From Lachnospiraceae bacterium A4 (lineage in GTDB: Bacteria > Bacillota > Clostridia > Lachnospirales > Lachnospiraceae), in assembly GCA_000403215.2 (NCBI GenBank), contig KE159538.1, positions 435,398 to 499,397 on the forward strand: a DNA stretch of 64,000 nt, written 5' to 3'. The notes beneath the pieces were generated by a model, which saw nothing but the letters and a program-made list of their open reading frames with translations, was not told where the DNA came from and made no database searches. The position numbers and the translations under genes are program-made. Of this stretch, positions 1 through 8,318 are shown in pieces; position 1 is the stretch's first letter; each line of letters begins with the position of its first letter.

Positions 1-1940
1 ACCTTGCCCTGATGAAAACAGACTGGAAGGGGCTTGCCTACGACAGAGGCGACTACCGGGACACCTATATGCGCCAGCAGCTCGGCATCGGTGTAGATGA
101 GAAACTATATGGTCTTGGCGAGCGCTTCACCCCATTTGTCAGAAACGGCCAGAGCATCAAAATCTGGAACGCTGACGGAGGGACGAGTACAGAACAGTGC
201 TATAAAAATATTCCTTTTTATATCTCCAATAAAGGCTATGGCGTCTTTGTCAACCACCCAGAGAATGTCGAGTTTGAAATCGGCACGGAGATGGTCACAA
301 AAGCAGAATTTTCCGTGGAGGGAACGTATCTTGACTACTTCCTGATCAACGGACCTGAAATGAAAGATGTGCTGCGGCGCTATACAGATCTCACTGGCAA
401 ACCGGGACTGCCCGCGCCGTGGACCTTCGGATTGTGGCTGTCTACCTCCTTTACGACAAACTACGATGAAGAGACGGTCATGAGCTTTGTCGATGGTATG
501 TTAGCGCGTGGGATTCCTCTTAGGACTTTCCATTTTGACTGCTTTTGGATGAAAGAATTTCACTGGAGTGACTTCTTGTGGGACAGCCAGGTGTTCCCCG
601 ATCCCGCAGGAATGCTCAAACGTATCAAGGAGAAAGGGCTAAACATTTGTGTATGGATAAACTCTTACATTGGACAAGAGTCTGTCCTTTTCAGAGAAGG
701 TATGGAAAAAGGCTATTTTATCAAGCGTCCAAATGGCCAGGTCTGGCAGTGGGATATGTGGCAGCCGGGAATGGCAATCGTAGACTTTACAAATCCCGGT
801 GCATGGAAATGGTTTCAGGACAAACTCGAGGTGCTTCTTGACATGGGCGTAGACTGCTTTAAGACAGACTTTGGCGAGAGAATCCCTACCGACGTCGTAT
901 ACTATGACCGATCTGACCCAAAAAAGATGCACAACTACTACACGTATCTATACAACAAATGTGTGTACGAGCTTCTGGAGCGAAAACTCGGAAAGGGACA
1001 GGCAGTGCTCTTTGCCCGCTCTGCCACTGTCGGCGGCCAGAAATTCCCTGTCCACTGGGGCGGCGACTGCTGGTCGGACTATGAGTCCATGGAGGAGAGT
1101 CTGCGCGGCGGCCTGTCACTGTGCATGTCCGGCTTTGGCTTCTGGGCGCATGACATTGGCGGCTTTGAGCATACCTCCACCGCAGATGTCTACAAGCGCT
1201 GGGTGGCATTTGGTCTGCTCTCCTCTCACAGCAGGCTTCACGGAAGCCAGTCTTACCGCGTGCCTTGGCTCTATGATGAGGAGGCGGTTGACGTGGTCCG
1301 CTTCTTTACCTGCCTGAAAGCCAAGCTGATGCCTTATCTCTACAAGACTGCCATCGCGGCTGCCACAGAAGGCATTCCAAGTATGCGGAGCATGGTGCTC
1401 GAATTTACAAAGGACAAGACCTGCCACTATCTCGACAAACAGTATATGCTCGGCGACAGCCTGCTCGTCGCGCCCATCTTCAATGAGGAGAGCCGCGCAG
1501 AATACTATCTGCCGCAGGGTATCTGGACAAACTTCTTTACCGGGAGAGAATACAGAGGCGGCACATGGATTGAGGAGCAGCATGGCTACCTGAGCATTCC
1601 TTTGATGGTGCGTGAAAATTCTGTCGTGGCAGTCGGCGCCCATGAGGACAGACCAGACTACGACTACGCTGACGGCTGTGAACTGCGTGTCTATGCCGTC
1701 CATGACGGTGTGAAAATTGACACGGAAGTGTACGGCATGAACAATACCGTTGAGCTCTCTGCCTCCATCAAGAGACAAGGACACACGATTCTTGTGACCG
1801 CAGACAGCACAAAGCCTTACACGATACGCATGATCAATATGCGCGCCGCGGAGGCGAAGAACGGTTTCCTGACCCTCGAAGGCAATGATTCCATCGTCAC
1901 CCCGGACCAAGGCGCCAGTGTGATCGAGATTCTATTCTAA
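1..1940 (+). CDS. yicI: Alpha-xylosidase, glycoside hydrolase family 31 (YicI type), 5' end cut by window
   Basis: Predicted to release alpha-linked xylose from the non-reducing end of xylo-oligosaccharides in the cytoplasm. The reading frame is open to the first base of the window, so the N-terminus is missing. Numbering from the first in-window ATG (base 12), the nucleophile motif KTDFGE places its Asp at residue 286, and the acid/base motif WGGDCWSD places its Asp at residue 352. The 66-residue spacing equals that of Asp416 and Asp482 in E. coli YicI, and the offset implies about 130 missing residues and a full length near 770. No signal peptide can be assessed. A hairpin terminator follows. 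Family and catalytic mechanism are clear; the substrate is inferred from similarity to YicI rather than to alpha-glucosidases. Confidence 0.9.
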   Translation, partial: LALMKTDWKGLAYDRGDYRDTYMRQQLGIGVDEKLYGLGERFTPFVRNGQSIKIWNADGGTSTEQCYKNIPFYISNKGYGVFVNHPENVEFEIGTEMVTKAEFSVEGTYLDYFLINGPEMKDVLRRYTDLTGKPGLPAPWTFGLWLSTSFTTNYDEETVMSFVDGMLARGIPLRTFHFDCFWMKEFHWSDFLWDSQVFPDPAGMLKRIKEKGLNICVWINSYIGQESVLFREGMEKGYFIKRPNGQVWQWDMWQPGMAIVDFTNPGAWKWFQDKLEVLLDMGVDCFKTDFGERIPTDVVYYDRSDPKKMHNYYTYLYNKCVYELLERKLGKGQAVLFARSATVGGQKFPVHWGGDCWSDYESMEESLRGGLSLCMSGFGFWAHDIGGFEHTSTADVYKRWVAFGLLSSHSRLHGSQSYRVPWLYDEEAVDVVRFFTCLKAKLMPYLYKTAIAAATEGIPSMRSMVLEFTKDKTCHYLDKQYMLGDSLLVAPIFNEESRAEYYLPQGIWTNFFTGREYRGGTWIEEQHGYLSIPLMVRENSVVAVGAHEDRPDYDYADGCELRVYAVHDGVKIDTEVYGMNNTVELSASIKRQGHTILVTADSTKPYTIRMINMRAAEAKNGFLTLEGNDSIVTPDQGASVIEILF

Positions 1941-1976
1941 ATTTGCCGCTTATTTCCTCTCCGCGTCCGTGTGCAT

Positions 1977-2022
1977 AAAAGAGCAGCCAAATCAACTCCT
2001 GTTGAAAATGCTGCTCTTTTTC
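1977..2022. terminator. Bidirectional intrinsic terminator
   Basis: An 11-base perfect inverted repeat (AAAAGAGCAGC at 1977-1987, complement at 2010-2020) separates two convergent genes. The stem begins with A and ends with T on both strands, so it can stop transcription of the xylosidase gene on the plus strand and of the M3 peptidase gene on the minus strand. Confidence 0.85.
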
Positions 2023-2034
2023 TACAGTTCCTTA

Positions 2035-3735
2035 CTACATAAATTTGCTGTTCATCAGCTCATCGCGCGCCACGCCAATCGCACGCGCCACACTGCCCTG
2101 CTCAAACGGATTTGCAACGTTTGCATAGCGCAGTGTTTCCAGATAGCTCATACTGCCGCCGCACTTGCAGAGCTTGAGGTAATCCTCCCATGCACGCGCA
2201 TGGTCCTCCCTCTCCTTTTTCTTGAACTCCATCGCGCCCATGGTCGTGAGCGTATAATTGATGTAGTACATCGGATACAGATAAATATGAATCTTATGAT
2301 ACCAATAGCCTCCTCTGTCAAAGAAATCATCTGCATCGTAGGCACGCCACGGCATATACTTCTGTTCTAGTTTTTTCCACTCGAGCGTCCGCTCTTTTGG
2401 CGTCAGATTCGGATTCGCATAACAGATATGCTGGAACTCATCCACCGCCACGCCAAACGGCACAAATGTGACTGCCTCCTGCAAATGGGCGAAACGGAAT
2501 TTGTCCGCCTGCGCGCCAAAAAAGCGCTCTGCATAAGGGTATGAAAACTGCTCCATCGACATAGAGTGAATCTCCGCGATATCCGTTGACTCAGAATAAT
2601 AATCAGAGATCGGCTGGCTGCGCATCGCCATGTAGCCCGCAAAGGCATGTCCCAGCTCGTGCGTCAGCACCTGCATATCTCCAATGGTCTGGTTAAAGCA
2701 CGAGAATACATATGGCGCCAGATAGCGCTGCAACTCTGTCATATATCCTGTCGATGCCTTGCCCGGCTTATTCTTCAAATCCATCAGCTCATGACTGATC
2801 ATAAAATCAATAAATTCTCCAGTCTCAGGACTCATCTCATGATACATTTTTGCCGCTTGATTCACCATGAAATCATCATCGCCCGCAGGAACTGCATTGC
2901 CGTCCGGGAAGATGCGCTTTTCATCATAAAATGAAAAATCAGCAACGCCAAGGCGCCTTGCCTGCGCTTCATACAATTTCTGGCAGATTGGCACAATCAC
3001 TGTGCGTACCTGCTCGCGGAAGGACTCCACCTCCTTCTGCCCATAGTCTGTGCGCCCCTGTTTCATATAGCCCACTGGAATATAATTCTCAAACCCGAGA
3101 TTGCGCCCCATCTGATTGCGCGTCCGAATCAGCTCCTCCCAGATTGCTTCCAGACGCTCCTCATTTCGGTGAAAAAAATCCGAGTACGCGCGGACTGCCC
3201 CCTTGCGCACCGCTCTGTCCTCATGTTCAAAATACTTCTGTATGCCATACAGATTCAGCGTCTTTCCATCAAAAGGAATCTGTGCTGTCGCCATCAGCTT
3301 TTCATACTCGCTGCACAGCTTCGCCTCCTGCTGCATCAGTGGGATATTTGCCTCGCAAAATGCCTTTTTATCAAGTTCTTTTCTCGAAAAAAACTGCTTT
3401 CCGTACTCATTCTCAATCGCCGCGCGGTATGGGCTGCTCATCAATGCCTCGTCCACCGAAAGAAGCTGCGGCAGGATCGTCGGATAGGCGCTCTCATAAT
3501 AGTCGTTTTCCTGTTCATAAAACGTATCCGTCGTATCCAGCGTATGCCGGATATGCAGAATCGAGGCATCTGTGAAAAAGTCTTTCTGCCGCTCGTCATA
3601 CACAAGCATTGCCTCCTTCACCTCCTCATAGCCCGCTGCGCGCTCAATGCGCTCCTTGGTCTCTGCCGCAAACGCTGCGAAACCCTCACAGTCTGGACGC
3701 TTGTACTCCAGTGTAGAAAATTTAAAATCTTCCAT
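2035..3735 (-). CDS. M3 family oligoendopeptidase
   Basis: A 566-residue zinc metallopeptidase of family M3 (oligoendopeptidase F-like), expected to degrade short peptides in the cytoplasm. The zinc motif HELGH lies at residues 359-363, and Glu388 in the following helix (context DIAEIH) fits the third ligand. No signal peptide or membrane segment is present. Length matches the shorter M3B oligoendopeptidases. The start ATG at 3735 has an AAAGGAGA-type ribosome site. The gene lies 50 bases downstream of the yitT-like gene on the same strand, so the two may be cotranscribed. Exact peptide specificity cannot be read from the sequence. Confidence 0.9.
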   Translation of the reverse strand: MEDFKFSTLEYKRPDCEGFAAFAAETKERIERAAGYEEVKEAMLVYDERQKDFFTDASILHIRHTLDTTDTFYEQENDYYESAYPTILPQLLSVDEALMSSPYRAAIENEYGKQFFSRKELDKKAFCEANIPLMQQEAKLCSEYEKLMATAQIPFDGKTLNLYGIQKYFEHEDRAVRKGAVRAYSDFFHRNEERLEAIWEELIRTRNQMGRNLGFENYIPVGYMKQGRTDYGQKEVESFREQVRTVIVPICQKLYEAQARRLGVADFSFYDEKRIFPDGNAVPAGDDDFMVNQAAKMYHEMSPETGEFIDFMISHELMDLKNKPGKASTGYMTELQRYLAPYVFSCFNQTIGDMQVLTHELGHAFAGYMAMRSQPISDYYSESTDIAEIHSMSMEQFSYPYAERFFGAQADKFRFAHLQEAVTFVPFGVAVDEFQHICYANPNLTPKERTLEWKKLEQKYMPWRAYDADDFFDRGGYWYHKIHIYLYPMYYINYTLTTMGAMEFKKKEREDHARAWEDYLKLCKCGGSMSYLETLRYANVANPFEQGSVARAIGVARDELMNSKFM

Positions 3736-3787
3736 GTTATTTCTCCTTTTTTGATTAAATTATTGTTTTTTGTACTATACTATCACA

Positions 3788-4648
3788 TTATTCATAAGGT
3801 CTCTGGTAAAAACGCCCTGAAACCTGCTGTGTATTGATTACATTCACAAATGCCTTTGGGTCAACTTCCTTGATGCCCTTGATAATCTCTTTGCACTCTG
3901 CCCGCGACACGACAGAATAGACAATCTTGCGCTCCTGGTGCTCATAGGACCCCTCCGCCTCTATGATTGTCGCGCCGTGGTTGCTGTCCTTGGCAATCAC
4001 CTCATAAATCCGCCTTGCATGATTTGTCACCACCAAGAGCGTGTGCTGACGGTACTGTTTGAACAAGGTGCGCAGAACCTGTGTGGAGGCATACTGGAAA
4101 ATAATGGAATACAGTGCCTTCTCCCAGCCAAACAGCAGCCCAGCCACGACCAATAACACTGCGTTGAAGCCAAGAATAATATTAAACGAATCCATACCTG
4201 TTTTCTCTGACAAATAGATACTAATAAAATCTGTGCCTCCTGTTGTCGCATTCATCATCAGGCACATGCTGATCGCAAAGCCGTTGATCATTCCGCCAAA
4301 GACACTGATTAACAGCGTATCATAGACGATCGCTCTCGATGGCAGAACATCCGTCAATACGTTGGTCAGCATGATGCACAGGCATGAATACAGCGTGAAC
4401 TTCTTGCCAATAAAGCGAAATCCGATATAGATCGGCACCAGATTCAGCAAGACATTGATGAGCGTATACGGTAACTCAAATCCAAAAAAAAGCTCGACAA
4501 TCCGCTGGATTAGCAGCGTCAGTCCCGTCGCGCCGCCCGGATACAGACCGCCAGTTCGAACAAATGTCTTGATATTTAACGCCATGACCACTGACGCAAT
4601 ACAGATGACAACAATCCGTTTTGCGTCCTCCTTAAAGCTGAATTTCAT
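3788..4648 (-). CDS. YitT family membrane protein (DUF161 + DUF2179)
   Basis: An integral membrane protein of 286 residues. About five hydrophobic segments fill the first 190 residues, with the conserved glycine-rich stretch RTGGLYPGGATG soon after the first helix. A soluble C-terminal domain of about 80 residues (DUF2179 type) ends in GRFYQRPYE. The family is widespread in Firmicutes and its transported substrate is unknown. The start at 4648 was chosen because AGGAGG lies six bases upstream; an in-frame ATG seven codons earlier would place that ribosome site inside the gene. Confidence 0.85.
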   Translation of the reverse strand: MKFSFKEDAKRIVVICIASVVMALNIKTFVRTGGLYPGGATGLTLLIQRIVELFFGFELPYTLINVLLNLVPIYIGFRFIGKKFTLYSCLCIMLTNVLTDVLPSRAIVYDTLLISVFGGMINGFAISMCLMMNATTGGTDFISIYLSEKTGMDSFNIILGFNAVLLVVAGLLFGWEKALYSIIFQYASTQVLRTLFKQYRQHTLLVVTNHARRIYEVIAKDSNHGATIIEAEGSYEHQERKIVYSVVSRAECKEIIKGIKEVDPKAFVNVINTQQVSGRFYQRPYE

Positions 4649-4849
4649 ACTATTTCCTCCTCTCGCCATTCAGCAGTCTTTTCCAGTCCACCGTCTCCCT
4701 GCAATGTTCTGAACATCTTTTCACAGGGACATTGTGCCTAAATCATTACCATTATACTTCTTAAAATCCTTTTTGACAATCTGCGTAGCACATTTTACCA
4801 AAAGTCTTATATTTCGAACTTTATTTTCTTATTTTCATGCAGAAAAGAC

Positions 4850-4877
4850 TTGAAAAAAAAGAAAAATCACGTAAGAT
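4850..4877 (+). promoter_or_regulatory. Putative sigma-A promoter of the CZB chemoreceptor
   Basis: TTGAAA at 4850-4855 and TAAGAT at 4872-4877 with a 16-base spacer, about 60 bases before the start codon. No flagellar-sigma consensus was recognised. The rest of the 289-base divergent gap (4649-4937) is AT-rich, and nothing else was recognised in it. Confidence 0.5.
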
Positions 4878-4937
4878 ATAAGTAGCGGGTAATTAGCTTC
4901 ACTTAATTACAATCTTAAAAGAAACGGAGATTCATAA

Positions 4938-6287
4938 ATGATAACCAGAAAAAGAAAAGCAATACTTATGAAAGCTGTTTCAGAACTGAAACGTGCTGAC
5001 TACACCAGTGAACCAGAGTTAGGGGTTATGTATGACCGATTAGCGGATGGCAGAAAACAGTTTGCCGAGGTCTTTGACAAAAATATCAATGCTGTCATGC
5101 AGATTAGCTCTCTCGATCTGACAATGCAGCATCAGACGAAAAAAATTGTCGATATCTCGAAAAAAATTGCACACGCCGCAGATACCATATTCGGCGCAAC
5201 CTCTGGCAGTACCAACAATCCTCAGGAGGAGTTGACCAACACCATTATCAACATTTCCGGGGAGACCGATCAAGTCTATAAAAAAATTGAAGAGGGCCAA
5301 AATGAATTGACCGCCATCAAGGACTTTTCCACACAGACGATCACTGCTGCGGGTGAGATGCAGACGGATATGGATGAACTAATAAATCTTATCAACCACA
5401 TTAGCTCTATCCTGTCTGGCATTGACACGATATCCCTCCAGACGAATCTGCTCGCCCTGAACGCCTCCGTCGAGGCGGCGAGAGCCGGCGAAGCGGGAAA
5501 AGGATTTGCAGTCGTTGCCGGCGAAATCCGCGAGCTTGCAGAGGAGACCCAGAAGCTGACAAAAGATATGGGCACCTTTGTAGAGAACATGCGCCACGCT
5601 TCCAAAAAGAGCGTGCAGAGCTCTGACACCACGATTCAGTCTCTCAAATCCATGGCGGACAAAATCACAAATGTGTGGGAGTTGAATGACGAGAGCAAAC
5701 GGCACATCGCGCAGATTAACGACTCGATCAGCTCGATGGCATCTGTCAGCGAGGAGATCAGCAGCGCTATGGCAGAGATGGAAAACCAGCTAAACGAAAG
5801 CACAGAATTTATGCGCTCTGTCGGCCACGATCTCAAACAGGCGACAGAACCCGTTGTCAATATCGAAAAAACGCTTGACGATTCCGTCAAAAAAATGGGA
5901 CACATGTCCGAGGACGCGTTTTACCATATAGAGAACGAAGAATTTATCAAATATCTTAACACTGCGATAACTGCACACCAGACATGGCTTAGCAATCTCA
6001 AAAAGATTGTGGATACCAAAAATGTCATACCTTTACAATTAGATTCTTCAAGATGTGGATTTGGACACTTTTACTATGCTGTAACCCCCAATATTCCCGG
6101 CGTTCTGCCAATCTGGAAGGAGCTCGAGGGCAAGCACAGAAAGTTTCATACATATGGTCAGGTCGTTATCAATGCGATCAACAATCAGGAGTACGGCATG
6201 GCTTTGCAAGTGTATAATGAAGCGGTTGCCTACTCTAGTGAGCTGATTGCCGATCTGAAAAAAATTATAGCGCTTGCCAGAGCATAG
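4938..6287 (+). CDS. Soluble methyl-accepting chemotaxis protein with C-terminal CZB zinc-binding domain
   Basis: A 449-residue chemoreceptor with no hydrophobic segment, hence cytoplasmic. The coiled-coil signalling domain contains the conserved hairpin tip ([19 protein letters not shown], residues about 170-190) that contacts CheA and CheW. The last 115 residues look like a chemoreceptor zinc-binding (CZB) domain: AHQTW, then CGFGHFYY, then the histidine pair in HRKFH, giving the His-Cys-His-His zinc set of that family. CZB domains sense zinc or oxidants such as hypochlorite in other bacteria; the ligand here is not known. An upstream GGAG supports the start. It stands alone, away from other chemotaxis genes in the window. 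Confidence 0.87.
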   Translation: MITRKRKAILMKAVSELKRADYTSEPELGVMYDRLADGRKQFAEVFDKNINAVMQISSLDLTMQHQTKKIVDISKKIAHAADTIFGATSGSTNNPQEELTNTIINISGETDQVYKKIEEGQNELTAIKDFSTQTITAAGEMQTDMDELINLINHISSILSGIDTISLQTNLLALNASVEAARAGEAGKGFAVVAGEIRELAEETQKLTKDMGTFVENMRHASKKSVQSSDTTIQSLKSMADKITNVWELNDESKRHIAQINDSISSMASVSEEISSAMAEMENQLNESTEFMRSVGHDLKQATEPVVNIEKTLDDSVKKMGHMSEDAFYHIENEEFIKYLNTAITAHQTWLSNLKKIVDTKNVIPLQLDSSRCGFGHFYYAVTPNIPGVLPIWKELEGKHRKFHTYGQVVINAINNQEYGMALQVYNEAVAYSSELIADLKKIIALARA

Positions 6288-6318
6288 CGCGCCATTCCTG
6301 CCGCATACGATTGCAAAC

Positions 6319-6350
6319 ACGAAGGGACTGCCCCGCGCAGTCCCTTCGTA
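6319..6350. terminator. Hairpin between convergent genes
   Basis: A 12-base perfect stem (ACGAAGGGACTG at 6319-6330, complement at 6338-6349) with a 7-base loop lies between the chemoreceptor stop codon and the end of the opposite-strand small gene. It lacks a long T-run, so it may be a weak terminator or mainly an mRNA 3' end stabiliser. Confidence 0.6.
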
Positions 6351-6351
6351 C

Positions 6352-6726
6352 TTACTCAATGATTCCCGCCTTGTCTGCAAAGTACGCTCTCTTTTCCATC
6401 AATGTCTGCCTTGTTTCCTTCGGAAGTCTCAAAAAGATATCCTCATAGTCAAGCTCCTCCAGCGGCGTGCCCTTCGCGATATGAAAAAGTTGCATATTCA
6501 GCCAGTCCTCCCAGCAGTCATCAAATAATGCCATGCCGTCTGTAAATGTCATGGACGTGTTAAATCCATCGGGATAATTATAGTGCTGTAATTTGATAAA
6601 ACCGTATTTCCCCCCGTCTAAAACCACAATGTCATCGTCGGTCTCCTCGTATAATTCTGCATAAGCGTCTATTACCTTCAGACATTTTACTCTCTCCTCT
6701 TCTGAAATGAACTGTTTCTTTTCCAT
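6352..6726 (-). CDS. Unknown 124-residue cytoplasmic protein
   Basis: Not recognised. It is acidic, has no signal peptide or membrane segment, and is rich in aromatic and acidic residues (for example YNYPDGFN and DDCWEDW). The ATG at 6726 starts the gene just after a GGAGG-containing ribosome site, and the reading frame is not explained by any gene on the other strand. It lies convergent to the chemoreceptor gene and upstream of the tRNA-Gly gene. No function is proposed. Confidence 0.65.
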   Translation of the reverse strand: MEKKQFISEEERVKCLKVIDAYAELYEETDDDIVVLDGGKYGFIKLQHYNYPDGFNTSMTFTDGMALFDDCWEDWLNMQLFHIAKGTPLEELDYEDIFLRLPKETRQTLMEKRAYFADKAGIIE

Positions 6727-6891
6727 AAACCCTCCTGATGCTTATTGTATTTTATTAATACGTTACTCACCTGCAATGACAGGTATTATACACGCACCAG
6801 ATTATTATAATTCATTGCCGCCCAAAATACAAGTTAAAGGATACACAGACAAAATTTAATGATATTTTATTCATAAAAACAAAAAAATCTG

Positions 6892-6920
6892 TTGACAAAA
6901 CAATATACCCATAGTATAAT
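6892..6920 (+). promoter_or_regulatory. Consensus sigma-A promoter of tRNA-Gly
   Basis: TTGACA at 6892-6897 and TATAAT at 6915-6920 with a 17-base spacer: a perfect match to the vegetative consensus, as expected for a stable RNA gene. The tRNA begins 39 bases downstream of the -10 box. Confidence 0.92.
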
Positions 6921-6959
6921 AATTTTTGTCATTAAGATAAATTAAAAATTCTTATGAAT

Positions 6960-7032
6960 GCGATAGTGGCGTAGTTGGTAACGCGCGACCTTGCCAAGGT
7001 CGAGACCGCGGGTTCGAGCCCCGTCTATCGCT
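6960..7032 (+). tRNA. tRNA-Gly, anticodon GCC
   Basis: A full cloverleaf can be folded. The acceptor stem GCGATAG (6960-6966) pairs with CTATCGC (7025-7031), the anticodon stem CGACC/GGTCG encloses a loop with anticodon GCC at 6993-6995, and a T arm contains GGTTCGAGCC. CCA is not encoded. A consensus promoter precedes it and a terminator follows, so it is a single-gene transcript. Confidence 0.95.
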
Positions 7033-7045
7033 CTTTTTCTTTGAG

Positions 7046-7089
7046 CCTGCAACCCCTTGATTTTACTGGGATTGCAGGTTTTATTTTTC
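7046..7089 (+). terminator. Intrinsic terminator of tRNA-Gly
   Basis: The stem CCTGCAA plus CCC (7046-7055) pairs with GGG plus TTGCAGG (7068-7078) with one mismatch, and is followed by a T-rich tail to 7089. Confidence 0.85.
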
Positions 7090-7199
7090 TGATAGGTAAT
7101 CATTTTTTGGTTACTTTTAATTACTTGATGTGTTTAGGATTCAATCTTTCTTGTTCCTCTAAAAGCGCATTCTCAGGTTTCTATTTATCAAATTGGAAT

Positions 7200-7643
7200 T
7201 TAGAATGGTCTTTGCAAATACACCATATCCACCAACTGAACACCACACTCATATATTGGGTGATTGTAATTATCCGTAAAGAAATTTGGTATGATATGGG
7301 AGCGGACAAAACCACACTTTTCATAAAACGGTATTGTCAGCGGACTATCGCCTGTTCCTACTTGTAAAACAGCATATTGTTCTCTGTATTTCTCAATGAG
7401 AAATTGAATCAAGGCTTTTGCATAACCTTTATCTTGATCGTTTGTGACTGTCGCTATATTCTTGATCTCAAGCACACCATTTCCTTCATCAGTTATGACG
7501 CATTCACATTTTACACCATTGTCAACAAGTATATACATCTTGCCGTTATCAAGATAACGGTCTATCATATCTTCCTCCTCATCTGCCAATAATAGCAAAT
7601 CCAGATAATCTTTTTTGTTTTCTTTAATCTCTATAATTTCCAT
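7200..7643 (-). CDS. GNAT family N-acetyltransferase
   Basis: About 147 residues with the GCN5-related acetyltransferase fold. The acetyl-CoA loop is in the middle (NDQDKGYAKALIQFLIEK, the Q/R-x-x-G-x-A pattern), and the late motif PFYEKCGF marks the end of the fold. The substrate is not predictable. The longest frame begins at a TTG at 7658; an ATG pair at 7646/7643 is preferred because AGGTG lies six bases before the second ATG. It lies between the tRNA and the inverted repeat at 7763. Nothing ties it functionally to its neighbours. Confidence 0.8.
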   Translation of the reverse strand: MEIIEIKENKKDYLDLLLLADEEEDMIDRYLDNGKMYILVDNGVKCECVITDEGNGVLEIKNIATVTNDQDKGYAKALIQFLIEKYREQYAVLQVGTGDSPLTIPFYEKCGFVRSHIIPNFFTDNYNHPIYECGVQLVDMVYLQRPF

Positions 7644-7762
7644 CATATACACCTGCAACTACCGATTGTGATTTGATGTTTTTTAAGGGAAATATTAGCT
7701 GTTATATTTTGTTATTAAAATCTCGGCTAACCCTTGAAAATACTAAGTTTATCGCAGATGAG

Positions 7763-7841
7763 CTTTCCCTTATTGTTTCCCTTGTATTATATCTTCCCAC
7801 AGGGCATTACGAACCCTGATAAGGGAAAAAATAAGGGAAAC
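7763..7841. repeat. Imperfect 21-base inverted repeat built from TTTCCCTT units
   Basis: The arm 7763-7783 and the reverse complement of 7821-7841 agree at 19 of 21 bases, separated by 37 bases. Each arm itself holds two TTTCCCTT units, giving four copies. A smaller palindrome CAGGG-N9-CCCTG (7800-7818) lies between them. It occupies most of the gap between the acetyltransferase and the DUF6061-like ORF. It could be recombinase arm sites or a regulator binding site; neither is demonstrated. Confidence 0.6.
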
Positions 7842-7936
7842 AAAATCACATAAAACATTATAACACAAAATATACGGGAATTGGTAAACTGATTGAAATG
7901 CTTTCAAAAAATCAATGAAAAGAGGACAGATTAAAT

Positions 7937-8176
7937 ATGAATATGATTTATGCAACATACAATATCATCCATAACAGCATTGACGTATACACTTATGCAG
8001 GTTATTTCTTGCGGATAGACTGTAATAAAGCGGAAGAAGGATTGAAAACTACTCCCTGCTCTAAATGTGCCTTAAATGCTCTGGCAATAGATGAGCCGCT
8101 TGAATACGCAAGACTGTATCTTGAAGGGAATATGCAAATGTGGATGGATGCGGAGGATTCATTGGAATTATGGTAA
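7937..8176 (+). CDS. Small DUF6061-like protein
   Basis: A 79-residue protein with the pattern YNIIHNSIDVYT, LRIDC, and LAIDEPLEYARLYLEG. I recognise it, from memory and without a search, as resembling DUF6061-type proteins often seen near integrative elements of Clostridia. No catalytic motif is apparent. The start has a weak AGAGGA ribosome site. It stands alone, and downstream a short AT-rich gap separates it from the end of phoR on the other strand. Function unknown. Confidence 0.6.
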   Translation: MNMIYATYNIIHNSIDVYTYAGYFLRIDCNKAEEGLKTTPCSKCALNALAIDEPLEYARLYLEGNMQMWMDAEDSLELW

Positions 8177-8318
8177 TGTCTATAATAATTGTATTGATAT
8201 GCTCAATATTTGTATAGTGTAGCTTTTTAATTAACAAATTGAAGCGGATTAACCGAACCGATAACTGCTGATTATGCATGTTATCGGTTCAGCTTTTAGT
8301 AAAAACAGTTCAAATTTT

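Noticed and set aside
1116-1910. 264-residue open frame antisense to the alpha-xylosidase gene
   Set aside because: Its composition is typical of a shadow frame, it has no ribosome site, and the plus-strand gene explains the sequence.
3169-3837. 222-residue plus-strand frame across the M3 peptidase start
   Set aside because: It is a shadow of the peptidase gene and extends into the yitT end without a ribosome site or coding character.
6960-7032. tRNA-Gly 3' end as attachment site of the element around the phosphate genes
   Set aside because: No second copy of the tRNA 3' sequence was found near the decayed recombinase at 15.3-16.1 kb.
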